Shown piece by piece: positions 40,462-41,519 of a stretch of DNA of 41,519 bases. A program made the translations under genes and the position numbers. This stretch comes from Candidatus Berkelbacteria bacterium CG10_big_fil_rev_8_21_14_0_10_43_13 (lineage in GTDB: Bacteria > Patescibacteriota > UBA1384 > XYA2-FULL-43-10 > 1-14-0-10-43-13). Where the stretch lies: contig PEZW01000028.1 of NCBI GenBank assembly GCA_002773985.1, forward strand, positions 1-41,519. Direction: 5' to 3'. Each line of letters starts with the position of its first letter. Within the stretch, counting starts at the first letter, position 1. The notes below the pieces were generated by a model that was not told where the DNA came from, searched no databases, and worked only from the letters and a program-made list of their open reading frames with translations.

Positions 40462-41519
40462 TCTAATTGCTCCTCATTACTATCGGCTGAACCAAGGATT
40501 AATAGAAACGTATAGACGGCAACTTGACCGGTATATAAACTGATAAAAAGACCGGCGACAAGAAAAGCTGGAACTAGCAGACGAGCCGTCCGAAATGTCG
40601 GATTGTCTGACGGTGCTACTACAATTTTGCGCCACAACAGAACTATAATACTTATAAAAAGCAAAAGGCCGATCAAACCAAACTCCTCAAATGTATCTAG
40701 GTAGGTACTTTCTGTCCAGTAATTTGGCCCATCATCAAGTCGATTTTGTGTCGTCGGCCCGGCATCACCAGCACCACGACCAAGCAAGCCGATGTCATGT
40801 CTGGTCTGCCAAATTCGTTTATACTCAGCAAATCGTTCATTTGTCGAAACTCCATGAGTGACAATTTGATTGACTGTCGCCGATTTTCGCGCCAGAACAA
40901 AAATCCCGGCACAAACGATCAATAATATTGCTATAAGTTGTGCAACTTTTGTCACCCTAAATTTGTAACGCGAAACGAGGGCGACAAAAGAAAGCACTAC
41001 CAGCCCAATCCAGACACTTCTCGAAAAAGTCAGTATAGCAATTAAAAAATAAACCCAGATCAACCATTTTGGTGTTTTTAATTCTTTGCCCCAAGATAAG
41101 ACAATTGTGATTAAAACAAGGAGATATAGTCCGAAAGCGTTTGGTCCAGCCAAGACTGATTGGAGCCGATGCAGATTGGCCGCACCGACAAAATGATCAG
41201 CTGAGAGTGTCCCCTGACTCGAGATCGCCGTCACTAGTGGTAGCTTGACACCGATTAGTTCCGGTATGGATAGAGTGACGATGAACACACTGACCCAGAT
41301 AACACTTTTGAAAATGGATTTTTTTTCTGATTGGGTAAAATTAGCCAAACTCAAAGTTAGGAGAAAAAGCATCGGTACGGCTGAAAAACGAACGCCACGA
41401 AGCCACTGCAAGGTGCTTGCCTCGCTCCAGAAATATGATAAAAGAATCCAAAATATATAGACAATAATTAGAAAAATCGGTAATGATTTTATTTTTTGCA
41501 AATTCACCCGAGGCAAAAC
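40458..41519 (-). CDS. O-antigen ligase/polymerase-like membrane protein 2 (5-prime end outside window)
   Basis: Open to the window edge, so the N terminus and probably the first spans are missing; a TTG at 41516 is not taken as the start. What is seen has about nine spans, the loop with TNERFAEYKRIWQTRHDIGL followed by LGRGAGDAGPTTQNRLDDGP, and the conserved TESTYLDTFEEFGLIGLLLF span. Same family as the next gene but clearly divergent in sequence, so the two are unlikely to be a recent duplication. Surface polysaccharide ligase or polymerase by family. Confidence 0.85.
   Translation of the reverse strand, partial: VLPRVNLQKIKSLPIFLIIVYIFWILLSYFWSEASTLQWLRGVRFSAVPMLFLLTLSLANFTQSEKKSIFKSVIWVSVFIVTLSIPELIGVKLPLVTAISSQGTLSADHFVGAANLHRLQSVLAGPNAFGLYLLVLITIVLSWGKELKTPKWLIWVYFLIAILTFSRSVWIGLVVLSFVALVSRYKFRVTKVAQLIAILLIVCAGIFVLARKSATVNQIVTHGVSTNERFAEYKRIWQTRHDIGLLGRGAGDAGPTTQNRLDDGPNYWTESTYLDTFEEFGLIGLLLFISIIVLLWRKIVVAPSDNPTFRTARLLVPAFLVAGLFISLYTGQVAVYTFLLILGSADSNEEQLE

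Overview
The window looks like a piece of a Patescibacteria (CPR)-type genome. The gene repertoire fits: RecA/RecX, RNase J, YchF, VanW-type wall protein, K+-independent H+-pyrophosphatase, CTP synthase, short operons, many lineage-specific small proteins, almost no biosynthesis. TGA is used as a normal stop, so the recoding CPR lineages are unlikely. This assignment is inference from gene content; there is no rRNA or tRNA in the window to test it.

Layout. 1-2.6 kb: an SDR dehydrogenase, a Na+/Ca2+ exchanger and an HD hydrolase with two compensating frameshifts. 2.6-7.0 kb: minus-strand operon recA - small acidic unknown - recX - ppsA. 7.0-13.1 kb: minus-strand RodZ-like protein, FtsK, RNase J, and a 4Fe-4S uracil-DNA glycosylase. 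13.4-15.0 kb: an HExxH protein whose two halves are joined by a -1 shift on an A AAA AAG heptamer. 15-17.9 kb: 2-hydroxyacid dehydrogenase, a Cys-rich small orphan, and ychF lying between remnants of an older ychF. 18-19 kb: five single-span membrane microproteins. 19.2-22.2 kb: rpsF-ssb-rpsR, efp, and a PRC-barrel protein. 22.4-25.1 kb: two small orphans and groES-groEL. 25.4-26.9 kb: a tandem pair of degenerate PurH (IMP cyclohydrolase)-like proteins. 27-29.2 kb: four-helix-bundle protein and pyrG. 29.4-37 kb: P-type ATPase, VanW protein, low-complexity protein, DUF3006 and hppA. 37.3 kb: a two-domain beta-rich orphan. 38-41.5 kb: glycosyltransferase and two O-antigen-ligase-like membrane proteins, the last one cut by the window edge.

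Two themes overlay the housekeeping genes. First, GC-richer orphan transcription units (16.2, 18-19, 22.4, 25.4-26.9 and 37.3 kb) sit between ordinary genes; most have a recognisable promoter, a strong Shine-Dalgarno and a GC-rich hairpin after the stop. The only ones with a recognisable relative are the PurH-like pair, which keep the fold but have lost catalytic residues. Second, the DNA is full of dispersed short repeats: TGTCAT...ATGACA MITE-like inverted repeats, a CCGTG element, long palindromes centred on CG(A/G)TCG, and short-word repeat spacers. Several of these repeats have entered coding sequence in frame (ychF, rnj, the uracil-DNA glycosylase gene, the glycosyltransferase).
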